This document shows positions 1 to 4,963 of a stretch of 5,366 nt of DNA, piece after piece. The notes below the pieces were generated by a model. That model did not search any database and was not told the DNA's origin. It saw only the letters and a list, made by a program, of their open reading frames with translations. Each line of letters opens with the position of its first letter. Position 1 is the first letter of the stretch. A program made the position numbers and the translations under genes. This DNA comes from Actinomycetes bacterium (GTDB lineage: Bacteria > Actinomycetota > Actinomycetes > Actinomycetales > Microbacteriaceae): contig JAEYUT010000348.1 in assembly GCA_023432305.1 (NCBI GenBank), positions 1 through 5,366 of the forward strand, read 5' to 3'.

Positions 1-783
1 GCCAACAACCGGGCGTCGGTCTTCCAGTCGCGGTACCGCGAGATCGACATCCTGATGATCGACGACATCCAGTTCCTCCAGGGGAAGGACTCCACCCAGG
101 AGGCGTTCTTCCACACCTTCAACACGCTGCACGACCACAACAAGCAGGTCGTCATCACGAGCGATGTCGCGCCGAAGCACCTCACGGGCTTCGAGGACCG
201 CATGCGATCTCGCTTCGAGTGGGGTCTCATCACCGATGTGCAGGCACCCGACCTCGAGACCCGCATCGCGATCCTCCGCAAGAAGGCGCAGTCGGAACGA
301 CTTCAGGTGCCGGAGGACATCCTGGAGTTCATGGCCACGAAGGTCTCGAGCAACATCCGCGAACTCGAGGGAACCCTCATCCGGGTGACCGCCTTCGCCA
401 ACCTCAACAAGACCCCCGTCGACCTGCAGCTCGTGCAGACGGTGCTGAAGGATCTGATCACCCTCGACGAGGACAACGTCATCTCGCCGGTCGACATCAT
501 CAATCACACGGCGGACTACTTCAAGCTCACCGTCGACGACCTCTACGGGTCGTCGCGGTCGCAGGCGGTCGCGACGGCGCGTCAGATCGCAATGTACCTG
601 TGCCGCGAACTCACGAGCCTGTCGCTGCCGAAGATCGGGCAGCTGTTCGGCAACCGCGACCACACCACGGTCATGTACGCGAACAAGAAGATCTCGGAGC
701 TCATGAAGGAGCGCCGTTCGATCTACAACCAGGTGACTGAGCTGACGTCGCGCATCAAGCAGGACCAGCGCTACCGACCCTGA
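1..783 (+). CDS. dnaA: Chromosomal replication initiator protein DnaA (C-terminal 260 residues, 5' end outside window)
   Basis: DnaA is the AAA+ initiator that binds DnaA boxes at oriC, oligomerises with ATP, melts the origin and recruits the replicative helicase. The reading frame is open from base 1, so the N-terminal domain, linker and Walker A lie upstream of the window. Visible in order, numbered from the first window codon: Walker B ILMIDD (17-22), sensor 1 VVITSD (50-55), the arginine-finger region RMRSRFEWG (68-75), sensor 2 [13 protein letters not shown] (117-129), then DNA-binding domain IV. Domain IV has the basic stretch [19 protein letters not shown] (184-202) and the DnaA signature RDHTTVMYA (219-227), whose equivalents read the DnaA box. 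The frame ends at TGA 781-783 and no lesion is seen. The origin begins directly downstream, the usual actinobacterial dnaA-oriC-dnaN layout. Truncation is only by the window edge. Identification is secure. Confidence 0.98.
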   Translation, partial: ANNRASVFQSRYREIDILMIDDIQFLQGKDSTQEAFFHTFNTLHDHNKQVVITSDVAPKHLTGFEDRMRSRFEWGLITDVQAPDLETRIAILRKKAQSERLQVPEDILEFMATKVSSNIRELEGTLIRVTAFANLNKTPVDLQLVQTVLKDLITLDEDNVISPVDIINHTADYFKLTVDDLYGSSRSQAVATARQIAMYLCRELTSLSLPKIGQLFGNRDHTTVMYANKKISELMKERRSIYNQVTELTSRIKQDQRYRP

Positions 784-818
784 GAGCCGGCTGGGCACGA
801 ACCGGCCACTCCCCACAC

Positions 819-827
819 TGTGGATGA
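819..827 (-). promoter_or_regulatory. DnaA box, near-consensus (TCATCCACA)
   Basis: The + strand reads TGTGGATGA, so the minus strand reads TCATCCACA, one mismatch from TTATCCACA. Its TGTGG core forms a CCACA-C-TGTGG inverted repeat with bases 813-817, so a weak plus-oriented half-site (809-817, CTCCCCACA, 6 of 9) abuts it. It starts 11 bp before the next box. Confidence 0.8.
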
Positions 828-829
828 CT

Positions 830-838
830 TGTGGATAA
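830..838 (-). promoter_or_regulatory. DnaA box, perfect consensus (TTATCCACA)
   Basis: The + strand reads TGTGGATAA, giving TTATCCACA on the minus strand, an exact match to the classical high-affinity DnaA box. It starts 11 bp after box 819-827, placing both on the same face of the helix, as expected for side-by-side DnaA protomers. It is the strongest box in the dnaA-proximal group. Confidence 0.92.
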
Positions 839-862
839 GGTCGGGACAGCTCGCCTCGCCGC

Positions 863-871
863 TGTGGAACG
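863..871 (-). promoter_or_regulatory. DnaA box, degenerate (CGTTCCACA)
   Basis: The + strand reads TGTGGAACG. The TCCACA core is intact and the first three positions diverge from TTATCCACA or TTGTCCACA. It begins exactly 33 bp after the perfect box at 830, keeping the 11-bp phase. It is likely a lower-affinity site, and its in-phase position makes chance less likely. Confidence 0.65.
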
Positions 872-884
872 CGCCGAGCGCGGA

Positions 885-893
885 TGTGGAAAA
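885..893 (-). promoter_or_regulatory. DnaA box, near-consensus (TTTTCCACA)
   Basis: The + strand reads TGTGGAAAA, giving TTTTCCACA on the minus strand, one mismatch from TTATCCACA. It starts 22 bp after box 863-871, again a multiple of 11. Its last base is immediately followed by the 41-nt palindrome at 894-934. Confidence 0.78.
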
Positions 894-934
894 CGAATGA
901 CATGGAATTCGCGTTCGCGGATTCCTGTCATTCG
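894..934. repeat. 41-nt imperfect palindrome inside oriC
   Basis: The left arm 894-913 and right arm 916-934 are reverse complements apart from one unpaired base (T903) and one T909/G920 mismatch that would be a wobble in RNA. Outer pairing is CGAATGACA with TGTCATTCG, and inner pairing is GGAAT with ATTCC followed by CGCG/CGCG. The centre is too tight for a relaxed hairpin, so the last pair probably opens to a GTTC loop. The octamer CGGATTCC in the right arm (918-925) recurs at 933-940. There is no T-run after it, so it is not a typical intrinsic terminator. Its function is unknown; it might be a cruciform-prone element or a binding site for a dimeric origin regulator. Confidence 0.8.
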
Positions 935-999
935 GATTCCGCAGCTCGCTCACAACTTGCACACGTGTAGTTCCCCGCTGCCAGCGGGCTCCGCGAGAG

Positions 1000-1008
1000 T
1001 TGTCCACA
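1000..1008 (+). promoter_or_regulatory. DnaA box, perfect actinobacterial form (TTGTCCACA)
   Basis: This is an exact TTGTCCACA in plus orientation, the form preferred by DnaA of Streptomyces and mycobacteria. It faces the dnaA-side boxes and lies just upstream of the AT-rich stretch 1021-1050. That is where an initiator bound next to the unwinding element would be expected. Confidence 0.92.
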
Positions 1009-1017
1009 GTCTCCACA
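1009..1017 (+). promoter_or_regulatory. Weak DnaA box abutting the perfect plus box (GTCTCCACA)
   Basis: GTCTCCACA matches TTGTCCACA at 7 of 9 positions with the CCACA end intact, and begins the base after box 1000-1008 ends. It is probably a low-affinity site filled by cooperation. Poorer plus-oriented matches at 946-954 (TCGCTCACA, 6 of 9) and 955-963 (ACTTGCACA, 5 of 9) show the same 9-bp tandem spacing but are too weak to list as sites. Confidence 0.5.
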
Positions 1018-1052
1018 GGCGTTAATGCAATTACAGATCTCTTTCATCACTT
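1018..1052. other. Candidate DNA unwinding element
   Basis: Bases 1021-1050 have 10 G or C in 30, about 67 percent AT, against surroundings near two thirds GC. This is the most AT-rich stretch in the oriC gap and directly follows two plus-oriented DnaA boxes on the dnaN side, the usual position of the melting region. I could not see a convincing DnaA-trio repeat on either strand. The role is inferred from composition and position. Confidence 0.55.
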
Positions 1053-1135
1053 CGCCGCCCGATAACCGAGACCGCCCCAGTCCGTGCCAAGATCGTTGGA
1101 CACGAAACCCGTGCGAACCCTCTCGAGACCCAGAC

Positions 1136-1140
1136 AGGAG
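1136..1140 (+). promoter_or_regulatory. Ribosome binding site of dnaN
   Basis: AGGAG lies 6 nt upstream of the GTG at 1147. This supports GTG as the start and matches the known N-terminal wording of the family (MKFQVNRDVF). Confidence 0.88.
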
Positions 1141-1146
1141 TGACGC

Positions 1147-2292
1147 GTGAAGTTCCAGGTGAATCGCGACGTCTTCAGCGAGGCGGTGTCGTTCGCAGTC
1201 AAGCTTCTGCCCCAGCGCACGACGCAGCCGATCCTCAGCGGCGTCCTGCTCGACGCGACCGATGGCGCTCTCACGCTGTCGTCGTTCGACTACGAGGTGT
1301 CGAGCCGCACCGAGATCGCTGCAGAGGTCGACACCCCGGGCACTGCGCTCGTCTCCGGGCGACTTCTCGCCGATATCGCGAGCCGCCTGCCGAACGCGCC
1401 CGTCGTCTTCGAGACCGTCGACGGAAAGATCCTGGTCAGCTGCGGTTCTGCCCGCTTCACCCTGCTCAGCATGCCCGTCGAGGAGTACCCGACGCTCCCC
1501 CACGTGGACGAGCAGACCGGTGTGCTTCCCGCCGAGGAGTTCGCCGCCGCGGTCTCGCAGGTCGCGGTCGCCGCATCGCGCGACGATGTGACCCCGGTGA
1601 TCACCGGCGTGCAGCTCGAGGTCGGCGACAACAGCCTCTCGCTCGTCGCCACCGACCGCTACCGTGTCGCCGTGCGCGAGATCGACTGGGACTCCGGCTC
1701 GAACTCGGCTGCCGGCGCCACCGCGCTGGTTCCGGCTCGCACGCTCTCCGAGATCGGCAAGACGTTCGCGCACTCCGGCACGATCGGCGTCGCGATCGTG
1801 TCTGACGATGATCGCGAGCTCATCGCGTTCAAGGCCGACAAGAAGACCGTCACGTCGCTGCTCATCAAGGGGAACTTCCCGCCGGTCAAGCGCCTCTTCC
1901 CCGAGACGGTCGAGAACTACGCCGTGCTCAACACCGCCGAGCTCATCGAGGCGACGCGCCGTGTGTCGCTCGTGCTCGAGCGGGAGGCAGCTCTGCGTTT
2001 CAGCTTCTCGATCGACGGGCTCACCCTCGAGGCTGCAGGCTCCGAGCAGGCGCAGGCATCCGAGACGATCGACGCGCACCTCGTCGGCGAGGACACCGTG
2101 GTGTCGCTCAAGCCCTCGTTCCTGCTCGATGGGCTGGGAGCGGTGCATTCGGAGTTCGTGCGCATCTCGTTCACCAAGACCGAGAACCCGAACAAGCCCG
2201 GTCCTGTTCTCATCACGAGCCAGTCGTCGCGCGACCAGCCGGGATCGGACAACTACAAGTACCTGCTGCAGCCCAACCTGCTGCTCCGCTGA
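1147..2292 (+). CDS. dnaN: DNA polymerase III subunit beta (sliding clamp)
   Basis: The beta clamp is a ring-shaped homodimer that encircles DNA and tethers polymerase III, and it also serves as a docking hub for repair and mismatch proteins. The 381-residue length is typical for actinobacterial clamps. The three-fold repeated clamp architecture is suggested by family features: the N-terminal MKFQVNRDVFSEAVSF start, LPQRTTQPILSGVLL (21-35), MPVEEYPTLP (109-118), VATDRYRVAV (167-176), which supplies part of the client-peptide pocket, and KGNFPPVKRLFP (241-252). The start is GTG with AGGAG at a 6-nt spacing. The C-terminus ends in YLLQPNLLLR. E. coli ends in VVMPMRL, whose MPMR residues line the client pocket, so this tail deviates from the classical motif (see findings). 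The gene lies directly downstream of oriC and is followed after 41 nt by gnd, probably on the same transcript. Confidence 0.97.
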   Translation: MKFQVNRDVFSEAVSFAVKLLPQRTTQPILSGVLLDATDGALTLSSFDYEVSSRTEIAAEVDTPGTALVSGRLLADIASRLPNAPVVFETVDGKILVSCGSARFTLLSMPVEEYPTLPHVDEQTGVLPAEEFAAAVSQVAVAASRDDVTPVITGVQLEVGDNSLSLVATDRYRVAVREIDWDSGSNSAAGATALVPARTLSEIGKTFAHSGTIGVAIVSDDDRELIAFKADKKTVTSLLIKGNFPPVKRLFPETVENYAVLNTAELIEATRRVSLVLEREAALRFSFSIDGLTLEAAGSEQAQASETIDAHLVGEDTVVSLKPSFLLDGLGAVHSEFVRISFTKTENPNKPGPVLITSQSSRDQPGSDNYKYLLQPNLLLR

Positions 2293-2305
2293 GAAATTTT
2301 CGCGA

Positions 2306-2318
2306 CGCGCTTCGCGCG
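2306..2318. repeat. Short GC hairpin in the dnaN-gnd gap
   Basis: CGCGC, loop TTC, GCGCG can form a 5-bp stem. It is preceded by AAATTTT (2294-2300) and followed by no T-run, so it does not look like an intrinsic terminator in either direction. It leaves 4 nt before the gnd Shine-Dalgarno and could affect gnd translation, but it may simply reflect GC-rich sequence. Confidence 0.35.
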
Positions 2319-2322
2319 GATC

Positions 2323-2327
2323 GGAGG
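2323..2327 (+). promoter_or_regulatory. Ribosome binding site that decides the gnd start
   Basis: GGAGG lies directly against an ATG at 2328 (no spacer) but 6 nt before an in-frame GTG at 2334. A ribosome needs several bases between Shine-Dalgarno and start, so this site favours GTG 2334 over ATG 2328. Confidence 0.75.
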
Positions 2328-2333
2328 ATGAGC

Positions 2334-3218
2334 GTGCACATCGGACTCGTCGGCCTCGGCCGCATGGGCGGCAACATGCGCATCCGTCTTCGCGCCGCTG
2401 GCATTGAGGTCACGGGCTACGATCCGAATCCCGACGTCTCGGATGTGCCCGATCTCGCCGGTCTTGCGGCGGCGGTGCCTGGCCGCCGAATCGTGTGGGT
2501 GATGGTTCCGTCAGGTGCGATCACCACAGCAGTGATCACCGAGCTGGCCGCTGTGCTGGCTCCGGGCGACCTCGTGATCGAGGGGGGCAACTCCAAGTTC
2601 ACCGAGGATGCGAAGCACGCAGCGCTCCTTGCCGAGAGCGGCATCAGCTACGTCGACTGCGGTGTCTCCGGTGGAATCTGGGGTGCCGAGAACGGCTACG
2701 GGCTGATGGCCGGCGGAGACGTGGCCGACATCGAGCGTGCCATGCCGATCTTCGATGCGCTGCGCCCGGCCGGTCCGCGGGAAGAGGGATTCGTGCACGC
2801 CGGCGGAATCGGCGCCGGTCACTACGCGAAGATGGTGCACAACGGCATCGAGTACGCGCTCATGCAGGCGTGGGCCGAGGGATATGAGCTGCTCGAGGCG
2901 AAGAGCGGCCTCATCCACGATGTTCCGGGTGTGTTTCAGGCGTGGCAGCGCGGCACCGTGGTGCGCAGCTGGCTGCTCGAGCTTCTCGTCAAGGCGCTCA
3001 AGGAGGATCCGGAGTTCGCTGACATCGAAGGCTATGTCGAGGATTCGGGTGAGGGTCGCTGGACCGTCGAGGAGGCGCTCAACAATGCCGTGCCTGTTCC
3101 GACCATCTCTGCGGCGATCTTCGCTCGCTTCGTCTCCCGCCAGGATGACTCCCCGTCGATGAAGGCGGTCGCCGCTCTCCGCAAGCAGTTCGGCGGGCAC
3201 GCAGTCCGCTCCTCCTGA
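2334..3218 (+). CDS. gnd: 6-phosphogluconate dehydrogenase, decarboxylating (short, probably NAD-type)
   Basis: The enzyme oxidatively decarboxylates 6-phosphogluconate to ribulose 5-phosphate, CO2 and reduced cofactor in the cytosolic oxidative pentose phosphate pathway. The chosen GTG start gives 294 residues; an ATG two codons earlier (2328) would give 296 but abuts the Shine-Dalgarno, and family members usually start M-x-I-G-L. Numbered from GTG: Rossmann loop GLVGLGRMG (4-12), GYD (28-30), EGGNSK (83-88), CGVSGGIWGAENGYGLMAGG (109-128), catalytic K166, N170 and E173 within KMVHNGIEYALMQ, and SGEGRWT (238-244). The long form of about 470 residues has an extra C-terminal helical domain; this is the short form (about 300). 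D30 after the second beta strand sits where NADP enzymes carry an Asn-Arg-Thr-like phosphate-binding patch, suggesting NAD preference (inference). It lies between dnaN and recF, a recurrent actinobacterial arrangement. Confidence 0.93.
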   Translation: MHIGLVGLGRMGGNMRIRLRAAGIEVTGYDPNPDVSDVPDLAGLAAAVPGRRIVWVMVPSGAITTAVITELAAVLAPGDLVIEGGNSKFTEDAKHAALLAESGISYVDCGVSGGIWGAENGYGLMAGGDVADIERAMPIFDALRPAGPREEGFVHAGGIGAGHYAKMVHNGIEYALMQAWAEGYELLEAKSGLIHDVPGVFQAWQRGTVVRSWLLELLVKALKEDPEFADIEGYVEDSGEGRWTVEEALNNAVPVPTISAAIFARFVSRQDDSPSMKAVAALRKQFGGHAVRSS

Positions 3219-3225
3219 CGACACC

Positions 3226-4392
3226 GTGTACGTCGCACATCTTGAACTCGCCGATTTCCGCAACTACGAATCGGCCACTCTCGCGTTGCATCCGGGGCCG
3301 AATCTGATCGTCGGACGCAACGGTCAGGGCAAGACCAACCTCGTCGAGTCGATCAACTACCTGGCCACTCTCGGCTCGCACCGGGTGTCGTCGGATCAGG
3401 CCCTCATCCGCACTGGTCGCGATGCGGCGATCGTGCGCGCACGTCTCGAGCACGCAGGTCGCCAGGTGCTCGTGGAACTGCAGATCAACAAGCAGGGTGC
3501 CAACAAGGCGCAGGTCAATCGCGCCCCGTCGAAACCGCGGGATCTCCCCCGGAACGTCCATGTGGTGCTGTTCGCACCAGAGGATCTCGCGATCGTGCGC
3601 GGTGAGCCCTCGGGTCGGCGACGGTTCCTTGATCAGCTGCTCGTGCAGCTGACGCCGAGGATGGCGGGAGTGCTGGGCGACTACGACCGGGTGCTCAGAC
3701 AGCGCAACACCCTGCTCAAGTCGGCTCGTGCGGCGCGCGTGTCGGCGTCGCAGCTGTCGACCTTGGATGTGTGGGACGAGCGACTCGTCGATCTGGGTTC
3801 CGAGATCATCGAAGCGCGCGGGGCGCTCGTCTCGGCTCTTCGGCCCTTCGTCGCCGAGGCGTATGCGACGATCGCCGGCGACGCGCATGCCGCCGAGCTC
3901 GCAAGCGAGCTGTCGATCCTCGGTGCACGCCCGGATGACGAGACCGATGTGGACGACGCGACCGTGCGATCCGAGATCGATGCTGCGGAGGCGACCGCCG
4001 CGTTCACCGCTTCCCTCGCCCGCAATCGCCGAGCGGAACTGGAGCGAGGGCTCACGCTCGCGGGTCCGCATCGCGATGATCTGCTGCTGCGGCTGAACGG
4101 TCTGCCGGCTCGCGGATATGCGAGCCACGGCGAGTCGTGGTCGTTCGCGCTCGCGCTGCGACTCGCCTCGGCGGCGCTGCTGCGTGCGGAGTCGCCGGCC
4201 GGAGACCCGGTGCTGATCCTCGATGACGTGTTCGCCGAGCTCGACGCGACGCGACGCATCCGACTGGCGGAGGCGGTGCACGACTACGAGCAGGTGCTCA
4301 TCACGGCGGCGGTGGAGGAGGATGTTCCCGAGCCGCTTGCGGCGCATCGGGTGCGCATCCAGGCGGGGCGGATCGTCGAGGAGGAGGCGTGA
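3226..4392 (+). CDS. recF: DNA replication and repair protein RecF
   Basis: RecF is an SMC-like ABC ATPase that, with RecO and RecR, directs RecA loading at single-strand gaps and helps restart stalled forks. The 388-residue product has Walker A GRNGQGKT (30-37), the FAPEDLAIVRGEPSGRRRFLD block (116-136), a helical middle region, LAGPHRDDLLL (278-288), the ABC signature region SHGESWSFALALRLA (300-314) and Walker B VLILDDVFAELD (329-340). These ATPase motifs look intact. The start is GTG (MYVAHLELADFRNY), as expected for the family. No Shine-Dalgarno precedes it: the upstream bases are the CCTCCTGA end of gnd, 7 nt away, so translation is probably coupled to gnd termination. The 3' end overlaps dciA by 4 nt (GTGA). 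This suggests a gnd-recF-dciA operon. Confidence 0.97.
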   Translation: MYVAHLELADFRNYESATLALHPGPNLIVGRNGQGKTNLVESINYLATLGSHRVSSDQALIRTGRDAAIVRARLEHAGRQVLVELQINKQGANKAQVNRAPSKPRDLPRNVHVVLFAPEDLAIVRGEPSGRRRFLDQLLVQLTPRMAGVLGDYDRVLRQRNTLLKSARAARVSASQLSTLDVWDERLVDLGSEIIEARGALVSALRPFVAEAYATIAGDAHAAELASELSILGARPDDETDVDDATVRSEIDAAEATAAFTASLARNRRAELERGLTLAGPHRDDLLLRLNGLPARGYASHGESWSFALALRLASAALLRAESPAGDPVLILDDVFAELDATRRIRLAEAVHDYEQVLITAAVEEDVPEPLAAHRVRIQAGRIVEEEA

Positions 4393-4886
4393 TCGAACGG
4401 CAGGAGCCGGAGCACATCGCGGTTTATCGCCGCATCCGGGCGGTGTTCGGGCAGCCGATGGCTCTGTCGCGGGATGCCCGGCGTCGACAGACTGCCGCCC
4501 GTGACGAGACGACCGTGCCGTATGGGGTGGGCCGGGACCCGAAGGGCATCGACGATGTGCTGGACCGCCTGACCCAGACGATGGGCTGGTCGTCGCCGCT
4601 GGCGAAATCCGAGCTGCTCGTCGCATGGCCGCGTCTCGTCGGAGACGAGGTCGCCGCGCACGCGGATCCGGTGTCGGTGGAGGATGGCCTGCTCACGGTG
4701 AAGTGCGATTCGACGGCGTGGGCGCAGCAGCTTCGGTCGATGCGCAGCATGGTGCTCGCGGCGATCGCCGAACAGCATCCGGGAGCCGGGATCGAGTCGG
4801 TCCGGTTCATCGGGCCGGACACCCCCTCGTGGAAACGGGGCCCTCGAGCGATTCCAGGGCGGGGCCCTCGCGATACTTACGGCTGA
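4389..4886 (+). CDS. dciA: DUF721/DciA-family protein, probable replicative-helicase loading factor
   Basis: DciA proteins bind the replicative helicase DnaB and take the loading role in the many bacteria that lack the phage-derived DnaC/DnaI loaders. The 165-residue product has an N-terminal basic region, then the DUF721 core: IDDVLDRLTQTMGW (54-67), VAWPRLVGDEVAAHADPVSV (78-97), LLTVKCDSTAWAQQLRSM (101-118), with conserved W80, G85, H91 and W111. A basic, glycine- and proline-rich tail SWKRGPRAIPGRGPRDTYG (147-165) matches actinobacterial members and repeats RGPR twice, encoded by a direct repeat GGGGCCCTCG at 4837-4846 and 4861-4870. The GTG start overlaps the recF stop (GTGA); GAGGAGG at 4381-4387 lies only 1 nt away, so part of it at a slightly larger spacing, or coupling to recF, must serve initiation. 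Helicase loading is known for homologues and inferred here. Confidence 0.92.
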   Translation: MIERQEPEHIAVYRRIRAVFGQPMALSRDARRRQTAARDETTVPYGVGRDPKGIDDVLDRLTQTMGWSSPLAKSELLVAWPRLVGDEVAAHADPVSVEDGLLTVKCDSTAWAQQLRSMRSMVLAAIAEQHPGAGIESVRFIGPDTPSWKRGPRAIPGRGPRDTYG

Positions 4887-4918
4887 GAAGCCAAATCTGG
4901 TCTACTGGGCGAGAAAAG

Positions 4919-4941
4919 GCCCGCAGACGGGCGATTTCGCC
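4919..4941. repeat. Two overlapping short hairpins after dciA (possible weak terminator)
   Basis: GCCCG-CAGA-CGGGC (4919-4932) forms a 5-bp GC stem followed by GATTT. GGCG-ATTT-CGCC (4930-4941) forms a second stem sharing GGC (4930-4932) with the first, so only one can form at a time. There are only three T residues after the first stem, so intrinsic termination would be weak at best. GCAGAC occurs at 4923-4928 and 4948-4953, TTTCGC at 4935-4940 and 4944-4949, and CCGCAG (4921-4926) pairs with CTGCGG (4958-4963). The cluster is real; its function is unknown. Confidence 0.4.
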
Positions 4942-4963
4942 GGTTTCGCAGACCTCCCTGCGG

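Larger units (their letters stand above)
784..1146. other. oriC: Chromosomal replication origin (oriC), dnaA-dnaN intergenic region
   Basis: This 363-base non-coding gap lies between dnaA and dnaN, the standard origin position in Actinobacteria. It holds one perfect TTATCCACA, one perfect TTGTCCACA (the form favoured in actinobacteria), several near matches, a large imperfect palindrome and an AT-rich stretch. Four minus-oriented boxes sit on the dnaA side and plus-oriented boxes on the dnaN side, so the two groups face each other across the palindrome. Small reading frames over this gap, on both strands, lack family resemblance and run through the boxes, so I do not call them genes. Positions about 1053-1135 hold no box or clear -10/-35 pair; the dnaN promoter presumably lies here or within the origin but cannot be assigned. 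Origin function is inferred from position and boxes. Confidence 0.93.

Noticed and set aside
786..806. Possible dnaA terminator (GCCGG ... CCGGC)
   Set aside because: The stem is only 5 bp with an 11-nt loop and no T-run follows. This is common by chance at this GC content.
961..968. ACACGTGT palindrome in oriC
   Set aside because: It is only 8 bp, does not extend, and does not match the parS consensus, so it is not called as a ParB or other site.
831..1025. Small plus-strand open frame (64 codons) inside oriC
   Set aside because: It runs through DnaA boxes and the palindrome, has no Shine-Dalgarno at a proper distance, and resembles no family I know.
1021..1050. DnaA-trio element in the AT-rich region
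   Set aside because: I read both strands for repeated 3'-(G/A)A(T/A)-5' triplets following the plus boxes and found no convincing run.
1061..1101. dnaN promoter from GATAAC (1061-1066) or TTGGAC (1096-1101)
   Set aside because: Neither hexamer has an acceptable partner at 16-18 bp, so no promoter can be supported from the sequence alone.
928..2148. Long minus-strand open frame (406 codons) antisense to dnaN and part of oriC
   Set aside because: It is a shadow of codon bias in a GC-rich gene. It crosses DnaA boxes, its composition is skewed to Arg, Gly, Glu and Leu, and it shows no recognisable domain.
3079..4626. Long minus-strand open frame (515 codons) antisense to gnd, recF and dciA
   Set aside because: It spans three well-supported genes, its product is an Arg/His-rich low-information sequence, and it has no domain motifs. 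It is explained by high GC at third codon positions.
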